Part shown: positions 35,196 through 46,026 of the stretch, piece after piece | Position numbering within the stretch: the first letter of the stretch is position 1 | Layout: the number at the start of each line of letters is the position of its first letter | DNA from: Pyricularia pennisetigena | Lineage: Eukaryota; Ascomycota; Sordariomycetes; Magnaporthales; Pyriculariaceae | Assembly: GCF_004337985.1 (NCBI RefSeq) | Contig: NC_043741.1 | Span: forward strand, 2,735,348-2,799,347 | Length of the DNA stretch: 64,000 nt | Reading direction: 5' to 3' | Notes under the pieces: generated by a model | What the model was told of the DNA's origin: nothing | Seen by the model: the letters and a program-made list of their open reading frames with translations, nothing else | Database searches by the model: none | Made by a program: the position numbers and the translations under genes

Positions 35196-35874
35196 TGTGT
35201 TGGTTGGCTTGTTCCTCGGCGTTCAGGCGCAATGCGCGGGACGTAAGAGGACCCTTTGGTGACTTTCTGTTTTGAGTGCAGAAGATCCAATCTTTTCTTT
35301 AATATCCCTAGAAAGGCTCGAGAACCCAGCTCGATCGTGAAAGATATTGAAACACCGGACTAAAGAGATGTGTAGGAATCACTTTGTCAAAAGAAGGTGA
35401 CTGATCGTTCATGAGGGTCCACACTGGGCAACTAAAGGAGTGTGGAAATAGGCGCATCAAGAGGACAGCTTCGCGATGGTGCTTTCTCCAATTCGGGGTG
35501 CGCTGGGGACAGAGTCCCACCCACACATGCTTTAAGGCCAGCAAGGCCAGTTTTCAATATCGTTGAAGACCCTTGTCACTAAGAGGTGAATCGAACCAAT
35601 GAAACCGCGGAATTGAAAACCAGCCGCTAAGTAGTAGGGAAGGACCATGTTTGTTGAAGGGTTAGGGGTGGACCTATCCGCTATTATCCTTCAACAGCAG
35701 AACTGAATCCACAGGAGACGGCGATGATTAAATATGGGGAAAGTGAAGTGCATACGTATGTAAATATGTGGAAATGAGAATATAGAGCAGTCGAAGGTCT
35801 CGTGTCAATTTCCTTCTGCGGACTCAAACAAAAGTCAAAATCCGGACTGGGAGTTGGAGCTCAACCATCCTGGG

Positions 35875-35918
<44 letters not shown>
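35196..35918. promoter_or_regulatory. Divergent promoter region, ERV46 / DUF202 protein
   Basis: About 720 bp between opposed start codons. The last 44 bp before the DUF202 ATG are pure A. No factor site is assigned. Confidence 0.5.

Positions 35919-35919
<1 letters not shown>
35875..35919. repeat. Poly(A) tract, 45 bp, running into a start codon
   Basis: The A run begins at 35875, and its last A is the first base of the ATG of the DUF202 gene. Confidence 0.9.
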
Positions 35920-35921
<2 letters not shown>

Positions 35922-36416
35922 ACGTCCCCCCTAACCCGAGCCCTCTCCCGCCTCCGGTCACCAACCTACCCAAACACAGGCTCCGTCGCCCGTGACCACC
36001 TAGCCTCGGAGCGGACCTTTTTAGCCTGGATCCGGACGGGGCTGGGCTTCGTGGCCCTCGGCATCGCCATCGAGCGCTTCTCTCAGCTTGACCTGTCTCA
36101 GCTACTTCACCCCCAATCGTCACCGACAGCGACGGCAACGGCAACAGCTTCGTCGTCCCAGCACCAACGAGCCCAAGGCCAGCAGGACAGAGACCAGACC
36201 AGAGCCCTGGTGGGCCCGCTGCTCGGCCTCGGCTCCGGTAGCATCGTCTACGGTGCCGCCCGCTACTTTTCCAACCTCACCATGCTGGAGCGTGGATTGT
36301 TCAGGCCGGCCTACTACGGCGTCGCGGTCCTTGCCGCCGGCGTGGCGGGATTGTCAGGGGGACTTTATGGAAGCGTGGTGAGGATGGGAAGGAGGAGTCG
36401 GGAGGAGGCGGAGTAA
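35919..36416 (+). CDS. DUF202 (YidH-type) membrane protein
   Basis: Intronless, 165 residues from the ATG that ends the poly(A) tract. The DUF202 signature is clear: ARDHLASERTFLAWIRTGLG then FVALGIAIERF forms the first membrane helix. Two more hydrophobic spans follow (LVGPLLGLGSGSIVYGAARY, YYGVAVLAAGVAGLSGGLYG). A Thr/Ala/Ser/Gln insert of about 30 residues sits between helices 1 and 2, and the tail is basic and acidic. DUF202 proteins occur in bacteria and fungi as small three-helix membrane proteins; in yeasts the domain is fused to VTC polyphosphate complex subunits. Here it stands alone, and no function can be assigned. Translation in frame above the ATG would be poly-lysine, so this ATG is the sensible start. 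Confidence 0.85.
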
Positions 36417-36837
36417 TGGGTGTTCTCTCGTTCTTGGCTTGGATTTACTCTTTTACGTTTCACTTTAATTTTTCATTATTTGCCTTGGCTGACTTACTTG
36501 GCTTGAAAATTCACCGAGGCTGCGCTAGGCGGTTTATGTGCATAGACAGCAGTATAGAATTCCACGTACGGGTTGCTGGCTCTGGCGATATGAGAGTCTT
36601 TTGAGCTTGCCATCCTGCCATGGTTGAGATTATATTCAAGATGTACCCTCTGACTGGTTCGCTGCAAAACGAGAACAGAACAAAGGTTCATTCAAGCGAC
36701 TGAAGTAGGACTATTTACAGAGGATATGTGGATATGAACAACGCGGTGGTTTGATCGAAACCCCAGAGGAAATGCCATGAAGAAAAGAGAAAAGGAAGCG
36801 GCATGAAGCAAACAAAGACTGCTCAAAGCCGAACTTG

Positions 36838-36891
<54 letters not shown>

Positions 36892-36909
36892 GTACTGCCC
36901 ACCCAAAAC
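36417..36909. other. Intergenic, convergent 3' ends
   Basis: Between the DUF202 stop (+) and the chitinase stop (-). It contains the longest homopolymer of the window, A51 at 36838-36888. Confidence 0.55.
36838..36888. repeat. Poly(A) tract, 51 bp
   Basis: The longest homopolymer seen, 21 bp beyond the chitinase stop codon, in its 3' UTR as U51. Confidence 0.9.
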
Positions 36910-38572
36910 TCAAACACCCGGCATCCCATTCCGTATGTTATCGTACTGACTGACCGGGTACGTCAGCAGATTGGTCGAATTGTCCAACGCAGCCGAGCCC
37001 AGCCCCCTCACAACCGTGCCAACCAGACTCTGGTCGCCCTTGCGGTCACCGCTCGCCTCCCAAAAGACGGCGCCACCCAGGCCCTTCTGCTTTAGGTATC
37101 GCGTCTTCTCCGCGGCCGAGCCGACCGTGTCGTAAGTGACGAGTTCCCTCTTTGTGGCGTCGTAGCTGTAGCTGGCCTTTGCCGTGTCGTCGTAGGTCAC
37201 AGCCGCGCCCGGCCGCGGAAGGTCCTTGTAAAGCCAGACGCCGCGCTCGATGGAGCCGTCGCCCACGCCGCTAAAGGGCTTGCCCAGGCCGTCGGTGGAC
37301 GCAAAGGACCGGCCGTAGAGCGGGAGCCCGAGCGTGATCTTGGCCGCGCCGATGCCCCGGGAAAAGTAGTCCTGGACGGCCTTTTCGGTGCTGAACTTGG
37401 TGGCCGCCTTGTTCTGGTCGTTGAGGTAGATGTTGGACTGGTGTCCCGTTGTCACGTCCCAGGATCCCGCGTAGTCGTATGCCATCAGGTTCCAAAAGTC
37501 GACAAACTCGTCCATGCCCTCGAGATTCATGCTACCGTAGTTTGCCGGGCCGGCGGGGCTGGCAACGGTGAGGAGAAACTTGTATCCTCGGGCGTTTTTG
37601 GCCGAGTAAGCATCCAGGGCGTCCCGGCATGCTTTGAGCAGAAGAACGTAGTTATCGGCCTCTTTCCGATTGGTAGGATATTCCCAGTCGATGTCCAGGC
37701 CGTCAAAACCCCAGTCGGCAAGAAGCTTCACCGCACTGGAAGCGAAGCGGTTGCGCCCTTCAGGCGTGGCGGCGATGGGGGCAAACTTGGGCGAATAAGT
37801 CCAACCGCCGATAGAGAGGAGGACTTTGAGGCGGCGGTTCTTCTTCTTGAGGAGATAGAGCTGCTTCACGCAACCATAGGCGTTGCGGCCAGCGTCGTTC
37901 CAAGAGTCGGTTGAGTAGTGCTTCTCGATATCAGAATATGTGTCGGAAGACTTCCTGTGCTGCAAAGTCAGCAAGTTGAAATAGATATATATACATCAGC
38001 GCGAATAGCTGAAATACTTACACTTCACCATCCGCAGCAATATCAGCAAAGGAGTAGAGAATGTGGGTGACGGTATCGACGGGTAAGTCTTGAGGCTGGT
38101 AGTTGGCACCGTAGATACCCCTAAAACATCCTCTTGATTAGCGTATTTCTAAGTCAGATTAAATTGGTCACAGCTAACATCCAGATACCTACCAGTTGGT
38201 AAAGTACAACACACTTCTGTACCCTGAACCGCTGCCAGCAGACTGGAAGGGATTACTAGCCCCAGATGTATAAGTGGCAGTGGGAATGGCTGTCTGAGAA
38301 GACCGAGACTTGGTGCTTCCGGGAGGTGGAGGGGCAACACTTGTGCCAGAGGGGATGACGATAGAGGCTGTCTGGGTTACAGGTTTGACAGGAGCTGGCG
38401 TATTCTGTGGCTGCCCGTTGCTATCAATAGTGACAGTCACTGTTCTAGTCGGGGCGTCAAAGCAGATCATGTCCCGCTTAGCAAGGGCTGAGTCGACTGC
38501 ACCTGGCACCGGTACGGCCAAAGCCGACCTTGTCAGGAGGAATGTAGTGAGCGGAAAGAGTCTGTGCAACAT
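36910..38572 (-). CDS. Secreted GH18 chitinase
   Basis: Three exons: 38193-38572, 38022-38120 and 36910-37954. The introns are 38121-38192 (GTAGGT to TTTTAG) and 37955-38021 (GTAAGT to CACAG), giving 507 residues. It hydrolyses beta-1,4 links of chitin in wall remodelling or scavenging. The signal peptide is MLHRLFPLTTFLLTRSALA with a KR dibasic site nearby. A Pro/Ser/Thr-rich linker of about 75 residues precedes the catalytic barrel, which starts at SVLYFTNWGIYGANYQPQDL. SIGGW and DGLDIDWE are intact, with the proton-donor Glu at about residue 251. MAYDYAGSWD and the C-terminal GGAVFWEASGD complete the fold. It resembles subgroup-A fungal chitinases, with an unusual N-terminal linker and no visible chitin-binding module. 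The start is the ATG giving the best signal peptide. Confidence 0.93.
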
Positions 38573-39938
38573 CTTGAAGGTTGATATCAAGTTTGAGGAT
38601 GAAAAACAAAGTATTGTAGGACTTAGTAGCCGTTTAGTTGCTGATGACGATAATAAAGTACACAAAAGAGGAAGATTCACGCACTCGTGCATGTCAAGGG
38701 TTTGTATCATCATGCTGTTGGTAAAGAGACTTGGGCTTCTTATATACAAAACTCACGTATCACATGTCTCATTCATATTCAATCCCCAACCACGCAAGAG
38801 AAAGAGAATATCGCCAAGTTGATGTCGGCTGCCTCGAACGGCCTCGAATCAGCGAAGAATGAAGAGCCGTAGTCGGGATTGAGGAACAGGACATGTTGAG
38901 GAATGTTGTGCTAAGGGGTTCACTGGCAGCCGCGTTAAGATATGCCCCAAGCTAAAGGAGTGTGGGTGAGTACCGAGACATTTGTTTTCTGTGGCGAAGA
39001 CAACGGGCACTGCAAAAGCCTCCAGACCAGACTTTGACTTGCATGCCTTGCGGCATGGCCGATTAAAGACGGGGGAAATCAATATATCTTGCTTCAGCCT
39101 GAGTCTGGGCATGGGGAGGCGGATGTCGTGATGAAAGTGTCAGCTGACAAAAGGCCCATATGGGAATATAGATTCGGAAGTATATGCAGTCTGTCATACA
39201 GTCACTTTACTTTTGGTGTCCAACGGCGTGAAAGAGGTAGCCTTCTGCAAATTGCATATAAGCAACCTGTTATTGCTGTTGCGCCTTGTCGTCTTGTTCT
39301 CGCAAACGGCCCTGCAAAGCCGATCACTTCTGCTTACCTCCCGTTAAGATTCTTTTCCTGGCGATGCAGATGTTGGGCCATTTTCCCAGTGACTAGACGA
39401 CCCAGCCAGACTTGCAAAAGACGACGCGTCAAGTCTACTTAGTCAACCCTACTGGCCAGTAATCATGCCCTGTGAGCAACGGCACGCGTCGAGTTGGGGA
39501 CATTCTTGTTCGATGCTGTTCAAGAAACATTCAATGCCATTAAGCGACTGGCTGTGGTCAGGTTTGAGACCTTTGAGTGTAGAGAGTTGGTATGCGCTGA
39601 TCCCTCGGTGCATGCCCCAGAGACCCGAGGTGATTTTTTGCGCCTGGACCTGGACGGCTGCAGAAAAGGGAGGATAAATGGGAACTTCAAGACAAAATTG
39701 ATGTCGCCCTGCAAAAAAAAAACCCCCCACAGCCTCTCGGCACTAGCAAGGACAATGTACCATTCGCTAAATTACATGCAGATAGATGGTGGAGAGGGGC
39801 CGCCCCTGTAAACCACACTGCGCCCATGCAGAAATCGCCCACTCGTCTATTTTGATGTACCCATTTCTACATATAGTACAAGAATCTGGTCAACAATTTG
39901 TCGGTGCAAATAAATGGTATTGAAAATATTCACATTGC

Positions 39939-39969
<31 letters not shown>

Positions 39970-40253
39970 CATATCGTCGAACTGAGCTGTTTCTTCAGAG
40001 AAGGGATAGCTCACACTGAAAGAAAACATCCTTCTCCAATCTCATGGCTTCACTTCAAACAGCACTAAAAAGCCTCGGCATCCAGGCAGCCTTTGCAGCA
40101 GTGTCTTCTTCCAAACAGGATTGGGTATAAATTTTGATGCGTATGGAAGCGTGCAATAAAGCAGCCAGATATGATCCTCAATGAATCCTCCCAAATCGTT
40201 CATTCCCACATCATCCCTCATTAATTCATCTTTCCATTCCTGGCCACTCAATC
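38573..40253. other. Spacer between chitinase start and RNA1 stop
   Basis: 1.68 kb with the chitinase promoter next to 38573 and an A29 tract at 39941-39969. The short open frames here have no recognisable content. Confidence 0.5.
39941..39969. repeat. Poly(A) tract, 29 bp
   Basis: An uninterrupted A run about 285 bp beyond the RNA1 stop. Confidence 0.9.
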
Positions 40254-41599
40254 TCAGATGCCCGTCTGGCGCAGCTTCTGCGTAATCTCATCCACATCCT
40301 TGCTGGCAACGTCCTTGATAGTAGCGGGCTCTTTGGCCTCCTTCTCGTCCTTGTCCAGCGTCTTCTTGATCTCCTCCTCCGTTTCCGCCTCCTCCTCAGA
40401 TTCCTCCTCCTCCTCCTCGTCCGAATCATCCTCCAGGTCACTGAGCGAGTCCACACCCCACTCCTCCTCGATCAACACGGCACCGCCAGCCTTCTCCTTG
40501 CGTGCCTCGAGAAGCTCCTGAAGCGCTGCGATGCTGACATCTTCCTCGGAGAGCTTGTTGCCATTGATTTCAATCTTCTTGAGTGCTGGTAGGCCGTCCT
40601 TGACAGTGTCGGCAAAGCTCTTAAGCGTGCGCGCGTTCAGGTCGTTGTATTGCATCCTGAGCGTCTCAAGCTTGTCATTCTTCCCCTTGGCCAGCGCTCG
40701 GCTGAGCAGCCGCCCGCCCTTGGCACCTAGGTACGAATCGCTAACTCCAAGCTCACGCAGGTCCACCCATGTCGGCGCGATCTTGGCCAGCGCAGTCGCT
40801 CCTGTGATGGTGAAGGTGTTGTCCTGAAGATCCAGCACCTGGATCGCCAAAGTATTGCTCAGACCCTCCGTCAGCAGGTGCGTGATGCCCTCCTGCCTGA
40901 TGCCGTTCTGTACCATCTTGATCTCCTTGAGCTTGTCATGCTTGCTGAAAGCCTTTGCCCAGGCCTTCATGCTGCCGTTCTCCAGTCGGTTGCGGCCGCA
41001 AATGACAGTCTCGAGGTCGGGGACGTCTGTACGACCCTCCTTGCGGGCCTGCTCCTTCTTGTCGTAAAGCTCTGAAAGTGCATCGGCGATGTACATGCCT
41101 GCTTCGGGGCCGAGACCGTTGTTGTTTAGGTATAGGTGCTGGAGGGGAACGTGGGAAGATAGGAAGTCGGCGACGGGCTTGTAGGTGTTGATACCGAAAG
41201 CATTGTCGTTCAGGTTGACGGTGTTGAGATTTGGAAGGTTCGTGATTTGTGTGAGTAGGTGAGTGAGCGCTTCGGGGATCTCGTTGAGCAGGCGACCAGT
41301 GAAGATGTCGGCAAGGTTGGCAACCTAAGTATTGTAGTACCCGGGCCACACTTAGTCGCTGGTTGATGCATAATTATTACATGGGTATATTCAGGCCGAC
41401 CTACCTGCAGCTTCTTCTTGGTGGAGAGCACTTCACCCAAACGTTTGCATGCACCAATGCCCAGAGTGTTCCCCAAGATTCTGACCTCCTCGACATCATC
41501 CATAGCAATGAGGGCAGCGATGTGCGCATCAAGGTCCTCCGCTGTGTCCAGCTTCAAGGCCTTCCCCTCAAGGGTGAAGATCTTGTCGGGATTCACCAT
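40254..41599 (-). CDS. RNA1: Ran GTPase-activating protein (RanGAP)
   Basis: Two exons: 41405-41599 and 40254-41324. The 80 bp intron has CAG|GTAGGT and CTTAG|GTT, phase 0, giving 421 residues. RanGAP stimulates GTP hydrolysis by Ran in the cytoplasm and so drives directional nuclear transport. The protein is a leucine-rich-repeat horseshoe: VEEVRILGNTLGIGACKRLG, LNTVNLNDNAFGINTYKPVA, LQHLYLNNNGLGPEAGMYIA, the family block VICGRNRLENGSMKAWAKAF, IQVLDLQDNTFTITGATALA and LRELGVSDSYLGAKGGRLLS. The GRNRLENGS segment holds the catalytic Arg/Asn region. A long acidic stretch (DLEDDSDEEEEEESEEEAET) follows, as in yeast Rna1. The tail is EITQKLRQTGI. Length is normal. Confidence 0.93.
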
Positions 41600-42375
41600 C
41601 CTGATCTCTTTTCTTTTTGCTTTTTGGGATAAAAGAACACAAGAGACTGTCTTGTAGAACCGAAGCCGAAAAGCAACAGTTTAGATAATAAAGCGATGCC
41701 AAGGCAACTGGGTAGAGTATGTTACGCAGGCGGAGAGCAATAGAGAGTAAACAATCGCGAAAACGCTATTTGTAAAATGCTCGTTGCTAGGATAGCGGGG
41801 GAGGGGCTGTCGGGGCTACAAGGGGCAAACGAAACACAGAGGGTTCATTCCAGGGGGTTCTTGGAAGGGTTAGGGTACCTAACGTGCAAGTCGTAATTAT
41901 TATTGTACTATGGCTGATGGCAGCTGAAATACCAGGAGTCTTCACTGCGCCATGACAGGTAAAGTACCTTAAATGCCGTATTTTTCTTGATTATATCGGT
42001 GGATTCAGTATACAAAACTCAAGAATCATGCTAGCCTATCCCATTCGAGCATGCTGCCCAGTTTTAAAAAGCAATGTGCATCAATAGGCCTGCCATATGG
42101 TCAAACAATGGGTTTTATTTATGAGCAACGTCTGCATGCACCTGGAGAACTCTGATTATGTCAGCTACCGCCAGTGAGCGATCGCAACCAAAGTAAACGC
42201 GAGCTGCATGCATCTGATAAACTCATCAAATCTATCACATCTGGCGACCTTCGGCAGCAAAATCCAAAACCCTAACCACTACCACTCACCAAACAATTGA
42301 GACGTTCCGACCCTGAAGGCTGCTTCTAAAGATCTTACTCATCCATAACCATAAAACTTCGCCAACAAAGCAACA
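41600..42375. promoter_or_regulatory. Divergent promoter region, RNA1 / C2H2 protein
   Basis: 776 bp between opposed starts. It includes a G-rich patch at about 41800-41880 and AT-rich sequence at 41890-42120. No specific sites are assigned. Confidence 0.5.
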
Positions 42376-43611
42376 ATGGCAAAAGCGACATCACCGCCCG
42401 ATTCTCCACTCTCATCCATGGATGAATCCGACGCGTTCAATGATGATGGCCACGACACCCCAGACCCCATGCCGCCCGCGAAACGACAGAAACTCCAGCT
42501 AGACGTATCAACCGCTTCCTCGGCTGTTGCCGGTCCAGACCCCAACGACCCAGCACTGGAAGGGTTATCGCCCGTGTCGTCCGACACCTCTGGCGACATA
42601 CCCAGTTCTCCGGCACATCACTCACACCACCCGCACCATCTACGCCACGGCGATACCGATGATGATCTCCACGAACAGGTTTCAGTATGTGCCTGGGGAG
42701 ACTGTGACGCAGGCGACCTTGGCAACATGGATAGGCTGGTCGAGCACATCCACAGTGACCACATCGAGGGCAAGCAGAAGAACAATTACATCTGCGAGTG
42801 GAAGGGCTGCGGCAGGAACCGCCAGTTGCATGCTAGCGGCTATGCCTTGAAGGCCCATATGAGGAGCCACACTAGAGAGAAGCCTTTCTACTGCTATCTA
42901 CCCGGTAAGCGCTGTGCGCCAGTCCCCGGACCACCTTCAAGACTCCGTTGGCTAACCTCCCGTCGACTCGTTACCTACCCAGAGTGCGATCGCTCTTTTA
43001 CCCGTTCGGATGCCCTAGCGAAGCACATGCGGACTGTCCACGAAACGGAGGCCTTGCGGCCCTCTGACCCAATACCAAAGGCAATGCAAGCTCAAACAGC
43101 CGCTAGCACATCTACCAAGTCCGGCAAGCCGCTCACGATTGTGATCAAGACTCCACGGTCACATGCGGCAGGTGCCAGGGACTCGGTCCTCGACCGCGAT
43201 GGCGCATCCCCTGGCTCTGAAAACAGCCTCCAGTTCACAGAACTCACTTCAGAGCAGGGGTTCTCACCTAAGGAGCTCGCGATGCCACTCCCTAAGCTTC
43301 ACAATCTCCTACGCTGCACGCTCAAGTGGACCGAGGAGGAGCAGCAGGAACTGCAGCGCGAGATTGAGGCCGCCGAAACAGCGTACAAGAACGCTTGGCT
43401 CGAGAAGGAAGTGCTTCTGCACCAGGTCATCCAAAACGAGATCAACTGGCACGAGCGCAGACAAGCCGTACTGAGTGGTGTGGCCGACGTGCAGGCAAAG
43501 CCCGTGGCTGTGAACGGCACAGCTGCTGCCACCACAGCTGCTGCTGCCGACGATGCCGATTCTGTTGGTGGACTAACAGAAGAGGAAATGGAGACGACCA
43601 TGCAAGACTAG
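42376..43611 (+). CDS. C2H2 zinc-finger protein, INO80-subunit Iec1-like
   Basis: Two exons: 42376-42904 and 42983-43611, 385 residues. The 78 bp intron (CCCG|GTAAGC, branch CTAAC, CCCAG) is a multiple of three and stop-free, so the unspliced frame also stays open. Splicing joins KPFYCYLP to ECDRSFTRSDALAKHMRTVH and restores a proper C-x4-C...H-x4-H finger. Two earlier finger-like units are CAWGDCDAGDLGNMDRLVEH with HSDH, and CEWKGCGRNRQLHASGYALK with HMRSH. A nuclear-signal-like PAKRQKL lies near residue 36. A C-terminal helix (WTEEEQQELQREIEAAETAY) suggests a coiled coil. The finger arrangement and tail resemble fission yeast Iec1, a subunit of the INO80 remodeller. DNA binding as a classic transcription factor is the alternative. 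Confidence 0.8.
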   Translation: MAKATSPPDSPLSSMDESDAFNDDGHDTPDPMPPAKRQKLQLDVSTASSAVAGPDPNDPALEGLSPVSSDTSGDIPSSPAHHSHHPHHLRHGDTDDDLHEQVSVCAWGDCDAGDLGNMDRLVEHIHSDHIEGKQKNNYICEWKGCGRNRQLHASGYALKAHMRSHTREKPFYCYLPGKRCAPVPGPPSRLRWLTSRRLVTYPECDRSFTRSDALAKHMRTVHETEALRPSDPIPKAMQAQTAASTSTKSGKPLTIVIKTPRSHAAGARDSVLDRDGASPGSENSLQFTELTSEQGFSPKELAMPLPKLHNLLRCTLKWTEEEQQELQREIEAAETAYKNAWLEKEVLLHQVIQNEINWHERRQAVLSGVADVQAKPVAVNGTAAATTAAAADDADSVGGLTEEEMETTMQD

Positions 43612-45076
43612 GCATCATGCAGGCCGCTCCGTGTCGAGAATTCTTGGAGCCTCCAGTTTGTCCACTTTCATGCAGGCGTGGGTCCATCTGAACGCCCCTT
43701 CAGCAGAATGCGTCTACGTCCCCTGGCCCCTGCCAGAGCTTGGGGTTACACAGATATGAGGTGGACGCAGCCGACGGCAGCGGACCGCCGTTGAGCAATG
43801 TTTTCTGCGGCTCTTTGAAGCCGCATCGTTTCGACAGCTTCAAGCTCAGTTCCACTGAGGCAGTTTATGTATCTTGGCTGGGACAGCGTTGGAAGCTGAA
43901 AACAAAGGGGACTTGTAAAACAAGATACTGTTTTTTTTTTTTTTTTTTTTTTTTCCCTCTTTGTATGTGTTCAAGCAAGGCGTTTGGTGATTTTTTCTGC
44001 ACAGGCTACATGACTTTTGACCGTTCAATAATAAAGATAATATCATCTCAAAGAGTACGCTGTCAGAGCTATCGATATGTTTGTTGGTGTGGGAGACTAA
44101 TGGAAGTCGTTCACACAATATCGAAGAAAAATGAATGTAAACGATGACATAACTCAAAGTCCTCCAATCTGAGGACATGGTAGAAGCGTACTTGTAGAGA
44201 CGGAAACTGACATAGGCACTGGACATGTCATTCAGCACATCCCGGCGCTGGTGAAAAGGGGGTATGTAGAATACGCCGCAAATATATACATCCCTCGCAG
44301 ACATGGATATTCTCAACCTTGAGAGTGGGCATGTCCTTGGGAGGCTGTTTGAACTTTGATGTTCATTCATCATCAGTCTGCATTCTGTACCTCCACTGCA
44401 GGTTGAGCCGGGTTCATGGTAGGTAAAGTCAACAATGAGCGCGGGCTCAGACGCATACTCAGGCTTGCCAGGCCAGCTTAGCCAGGAACGTTTTATTACG
44501 AATGTTTGTTCCACCGAGTTTTCAAGGCGCAAACCTGGAGAAGCAAAAAGGTGACTGACGTCGCATTTTGTCGATCTAGCTTGAACAGATATAGAAGCAG
44601 CTGATGCGGGCAATGATCCGATCTCGAGTCAAGCTCATGATCGAATCAATTTGTCGTGGCGCGGCGCGCCAACTCATCATGGAGGCGGCCATGATGCAAG
44701 CGCAGGCGAAATGAACAAAAAAAGGAGAACGGGTCACTCCACGAGCGCACGTGACTTTGGCGACCAACCGTCACCGCAAAACAAAAGAAGAGCTACCTCA
44801 GCTTAGCTCCATCCCTGCACTGCGTCAGACCAGACTCAATTGCACTGCAGGCTCCCCTGCGCACGGAGCTCGGATCAATTGTAGTGGAGCCCCCAGCAAC
44901 TCGCGAAGCCGGGTGGAAAAACCTCTCACATCCCATGGCCGGCCAGCCGACGACAAGCAAACGAAACCGCAATCCTTCTCTAGCCGTCGACGACAATCCC
45001 GCCTAATTCCACGCCCGACACCATCTTCAATTGAAATTAATCAAACCCAGATCAACCCACATAATCAATTGTTAAG
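43612..45076. other. Intergenic, C2H2 gene 3' end to ATP14 start
   Basis: 1.47 kb with a T24 tract at 43931-43954. The ATP14 promoter lies in the last part. No other gene is recognised. Confidence 0.5.
43931..43954. repeat. Poly(T) tract, 24 bp
   Basis: An uninterrupted T run about 320 bp beyond the C2H2 gene stop. Confidence 0.9.
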
Positions 45077-46026
45077 ATGCTCAGCTCATTGTCCAGGGTT
45101 TCGGTACGTTTCGGCCATATTCTTCGTTATGTTTTTTTTTTTGTTGCCGACAGCGTAGGACACGTGCGGAGATGGAAGAAACCGGAGGAGGAAAAAAAGC
45201 TTCCATAATCACAACCAAAGAACAATCAAACTGACTGCAGTACTGTCCGACAACAACACAGAGCCGCAAGGCCATCTCGACCGTCTCAAGGCTTGCTAAG
45301 CCCACCGTTGCCCGTACTTTCATGACCCCGACTGTTTCGCGGAGAGGTACGTTCTCAAAAGAGCTTGATAACGTCATTCAAGCGACACGCCCAGTTACCC
45401 ATTTAGTTCCCCCTACGCGGCCCTGTTATACATACATTAAGTGCCAGCTTTCATTAAACACCGCAATCGTTCAACACGACGCGGAGTCTGAATTGGAGCT
45501 TGACGGTGGGGCTGCATGTTCTTGATGATTTTGGGAGCAGAATGCCGCGCTGCTTGGGCCGCAAATGGCCTAAACGATAGCGACCGAATTTCAGAAATAC
45601 TCTCCCCTCCAAGCAGTAGCACACCGTAGCTCGCCTGCATCCCCGCCTAAGATACACAGCCCGAGTACCCTACACAAATCAACATGGCCATACGCGACGA
45701 CAATCCAAGCCCCAAAGTCAGCATCAAAGCTAACCAAGCATTTTATTCCCACAGCCGACTTTGTTCAGGAGCTTTACCTCAAGGAGCTCAAGGCTTACAA
45801 GCCAACCCCCATCAAGGAGTCGGACTCCCAGGGCCAGGTCGCCACCTTCAACCTGCCCCAGGCTCCCAAGTCGCCAGAGGAGACTGACCTGGCCGCCAGC
45901 CTCAAGGAGTACGAGTCCATGGCCGTTGAGGTCGAGGGCAACGAGGCCGTCGCCGAGGGACAGTCCGCTGTCGTCGAGGACTGGCTCGTTGAGGACGAGG
46001 AGGACGTCGCCGCTGCCAAACACTAG
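45077..46026 (+). CDS. ATP14: Mitochondrial ATP synthase subunit h
   Basis: Three exons: 45077-45103, 45262-45346 and 45755-46026. The introns are 45104-45261 (GTACGT, CTGAC branch, ACACAG) and 45347-45754 (GTACGT, CTAAC branch, CCACAG), giving 127 residues. Subunit h is a small peripheral-stalk component of F1Fo-ATP synthase on the matrix side. The N terminus (MLSSLSRVS, SRKAISTVSRLAKPTVARTF) is a typical presequence, rich in Arg/Ser and lacking acidic residues. The mature part begins near RRADFVQELYLKELKAYKPT and holds the family segments ATFNLPQAPKSPEE, LAASLKEYESMAVEVEGNEA and an acidic tail (VVEDWLVEDEEDVAAAKH). The second intron, 408 bp, is long for this genome, so the gene is easily missed by ORF calling. 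Assignment rests on the match to fungal Atp14. Confidence 0.9.

Noticed and set aside
35575..35660. tRNA-like GGTTCGATTC box on the minus strand
   Set aside because: The flanking bases do not form a T stem, and no acceptor or anticodon arm could be built.
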